The position numbers were made by a program, and so were the translations under genes. This document shows, one piece after another, positions 31,214 to 32,938 of a DNA stretch of 32,938 bases (the first letter of the stretch is position 1; every line of letters begins with the position of its first letter). The notes beneath the pieces were generated by a model. It was not told the DNA's origin, ran no database searches, and saw nothing but the letters and a program-made list of their open reading frames with translations. Source of the stretch: Lojkania enalia (lineage: Eukaryota > Ascomycota > Dothideomycetes > Pleosporales); NCBI GenBank assembly GCA_010094045.1, contig ML986609.1, forward strand, positions 178,501 through 211,438, in the 5' to 3' direction.

Positions 31214-32858
31214 CTATTAAAGCGGCTAAACTATTAAAGCGGCCACTTTTTCTTAGTATTACAAATACTACGTACGAACTATAATAAATCTACAACGCGA
31301 CCTTCTATTAATTTAATAAGAAAGTAGAATTAAGCTTACCTTACAGGCGTATAAATTAGGCTAGTTTAAGAGTGTATAACACGCTACTATAGCTTTTAAC
31401 GTATAATATTAACGACTTTCTACTCGACTTTATAGAATCGCGTTTCGCCCTCGTATATAACTAAATTACTAGAAGCTTATAGTAACTAAAGAATAAACAA
31501 TCGTATAATATATTCTTAACTTTAATTTACAAGGATTTACGCCCCAACTATATAAGGTAGTAGATATAACAGATAAACTATTAGGCGTATATAGTAGAAT
31601 ACCTATAGAAAAGAATTAGTTTAAACAATTTATAGCGCGTATAAACGAGTTTAAAACAGCCTTTAATTGAGTAAAGGATTGCTAAAGAATAAAATAAGAG
31701 AATCTAGAGGTTATTAACGCGTAGTTTAAGCTCGTATAGGATATAATTGCGAAATATAATATATATAATAATAATATCTATAACTTTAATAAGATAGGTT
31801 TTTAGATAGATATTATTAGTATTATAAAAATTGTTACAGGTTTAGAACGTTATATAAGGCCTACTCTTATATAGCTAAGCGATTACGAGTAGATTATAGT
31901 TATCTAGAGTATTTACGCTGCTATATACACGACCCTACTATTTATTATCTATAAAAGATACATCTATATTTCTATATAGTATAAAGAAGTAGATATACTA
32001 TACGATTAGAAAATTTTAGTCTTTAAGAACGGCTAGATAAATAACGCGCTTCGTTTTAAGTAGTTAAAGTACTTTAATAAGTATATAAAGATGCGTTAGG
32101 TAGAGTTATATAAGCTACTTATTTTAGACGGCTATAAAAGCTACCTTAACTAAGAATTTAAAGATTACTACCTTATATAAAAGATTCTAATACTTTATAT
32201 ATCTTCTTATTTATTATATATACTTCAGCCTCTTAATATAGTTTACTTCTTACTGTTAAAGCTAAAGTACTTATAGTATATACGAGACTTAGCGCGCTAA
32301 CGCATCTACTATATTAATAAAGAAGGTTTTCTTCTAGCTTTTAAGAACGCGTTTTTTTAATATATTTACGTATAAGAACTATTAAAAGGCCTTTAAAGTA
32401 ATAGGAATTATTCCTCTAAACGCGTAGGTTATATTAAATTACCTTAACGTACAACTATATACCCTACTAGAACTACTTTTATAAGAAGACTTCTAGTAGT
32501 CTAAAACTCTAAGTAATATATATAAATTTAGGTTACAATTAATACTTGTACGAAAGTCCTTTATACAATTACTAAAAGAGGCGTAAGAAGGATTCTTACA
32601 GCTTATAAAAGGTGCTAAGTTAATACTATATTAGAATACGCTTCTTTAAACTCGTAACTCTAAGTTTAAAAGGTAATTAGAAGAAGTAACTAAACATAAA
32701 ACGCGTAAAAGAAAGTATATTTAGTATAGTAGTATAGTATTATATAGCGAGGGATCTTTATATATAGCTGCTAAAGCATCTATAGGCTTTTAGCCCTTTA
32801 AGAAGACTCGTAGTACTAATACTTAAGAAAGGGCTTAACCAGCTTAACGCTACTATAG
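31214..32858 (+). mobile_element. P-A right copy: pogo/Fot1-type DNA transposon, full length
   Basis: P-A right is 1645 bp with TA at 31212-31213 and 32859-32860, and is the inverted twin of 9-1652. Terminal repeats are degenerate: ctattaaagcggctaaac at the start, and ctatagtagcgttaagc read inward from the end. The start contains two tandem copies of ctattaaagcggc (31214 and about 31232). It is inserted into the P-C transposase gene at the same point as the left copy. Confidence 0.84.
31310..32800 (+). pseudogene. pogo/Fot1-type transposase of P-A (right copy), broken
   Basis: The plus-strand frame opens near 31310 with KLTLQAYKLG*FKSV (helix-turn-helix), STRLYRIAFRPR, the CENP-B-type part (YILNFNLQGFTPQLYKVVD, NEFKTAFN) and the first catalytic motif IYNFNKIGF, where the codon 31788-31790 is Asn. 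Then come TGLERYIRPTLI, LLILDGYKSYLN (Asp codon 32127-32129 kept), YILQPLNIVYF (third Asp now Asn), NKEGFLLAFKNAFF and a basic C-terminus near 32700. In the family it mobilises the element at TA. Stops of TAG/TAA type number in the dozens. Inactive; identity certain at superfamily level. Confidence 0.82.
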
Positions 32859-32860
32859 TA

Positions 32861-32938
32861 ACTATAGTAAGACTAGATATAACGTTTATACGTGTTAAAA
32901 GGATAGTAGGGAAAATTCTAAATTAGATAAAAGTATAT
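32861..32938 (+). pseudogene. P-C transposase (right copy), C-terminal tail after P-A
   Basis: After P-A and its TA duplication the P-C frame can be continued from KLKV*LYIIYS (before 31212) into NYSKTRYNVYTC*KDSREN here, consistent with the variable tail of pogo transposases. The assignment rests on frame continuity and position, not on a diagnostic motif. It runs off the window. Confidence 0.45.

Noticed and set aside
1..32938. Mitochondrial or plastid DNA, or a bacterial AT-rich genome with an alternative code
   Set aside because: TAG and TAA fall throughout all frames of recognisable nuclear retroelements and TA-flanked DNA transposons; reading stops as Trp or Gln by a code change would not explain Cys/His-to-Tyr and Asp-to-Asn changes.

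Overview
This window is a graveyard of nested transposable elements from a fungal genome, almost certainly a filamentous ascomycete (Pezizomycotina). I found no host gene, rRNA, tRNA or CRISPR array. The case for RIP (repeat-induced point mutation): the DNA is very AT-rich and dominated by TA dinucleotides; every recognisable reading frame is broken mainly by TAG/TAA codons where Gln or Trp codons are expected; Cys and His of zinc knuckles have become Tyr, and catalytic Asp has become Asn; repeat copies differ almost only by transitions; CG-containing words such as gcgcg survive, which argues against plain CpG deamination.

Layout. I name four Ty3/Gypsy chromovirus copies G1-G4 and three pogo/Fot1-type DNA transposon families P-A, P-B and P-C. 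The two ends of the window (1-1857 and 30746-32866) are inverted copies of one nest: a P-A transposon (TA target duplication) inside the transposase gene of an older P-C transposon. In the left P-C copy sits G1 (minus strand, 303-bp LTRs, 5-bp target duplication agtta/agtcg). Inside one LTR of G1 sits G2 (plus strand, 279-bp LTRs, target duplication tagac/cagac, 7841-15032). The N-terminal part of left P-C resumes at 15336-15849 and then abuts G3 (15855-21979, plus strand, same family as G1). G3 is followed directly by the 3' end of a truncated LTR of G4, a third Gypsy family (plus strand, 21984-30745). G4 carries a P-B transposon in its leader (22210-24076) and a solo LTR of the G2 family between gag and pol (25087-25365, perfect target duplication aagaa). 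G4 ends inside the right P-C copy.

The Gypsy copies retain recognisable gag (CCHC knuckle), protease, reverse transcriptase, RNase H, integrase and a C-terminal chromodomain, in chromovirus order. G1 and G3 have a minisatellite-like block between pol and the polypurine tract. G2 and G4 instead have a degraded but coherent antisense reading frame downstream of pol; in G4 it reads as a long coiled coil. These two antisense frames are the least expected coding signals in the window.

Nesting order, from oldest: P-C; P-A into P-C; inverted duplication of that nest; G1 and G4; then G2 into G1, P-B and the solo LTR into G4. The place of G3 is unclear, because its flanks do not match and look like a rearrangement breakpoint. 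G2, P-B and the solo LTR show fewer stops and keep more C/G, as expected of the later insertions. The window probably belongs to an AT-rich heterochromatic block. The only sizeable intact ORF (68 codons, 16442-16648) is a fragment of G3 gag, not a gene.
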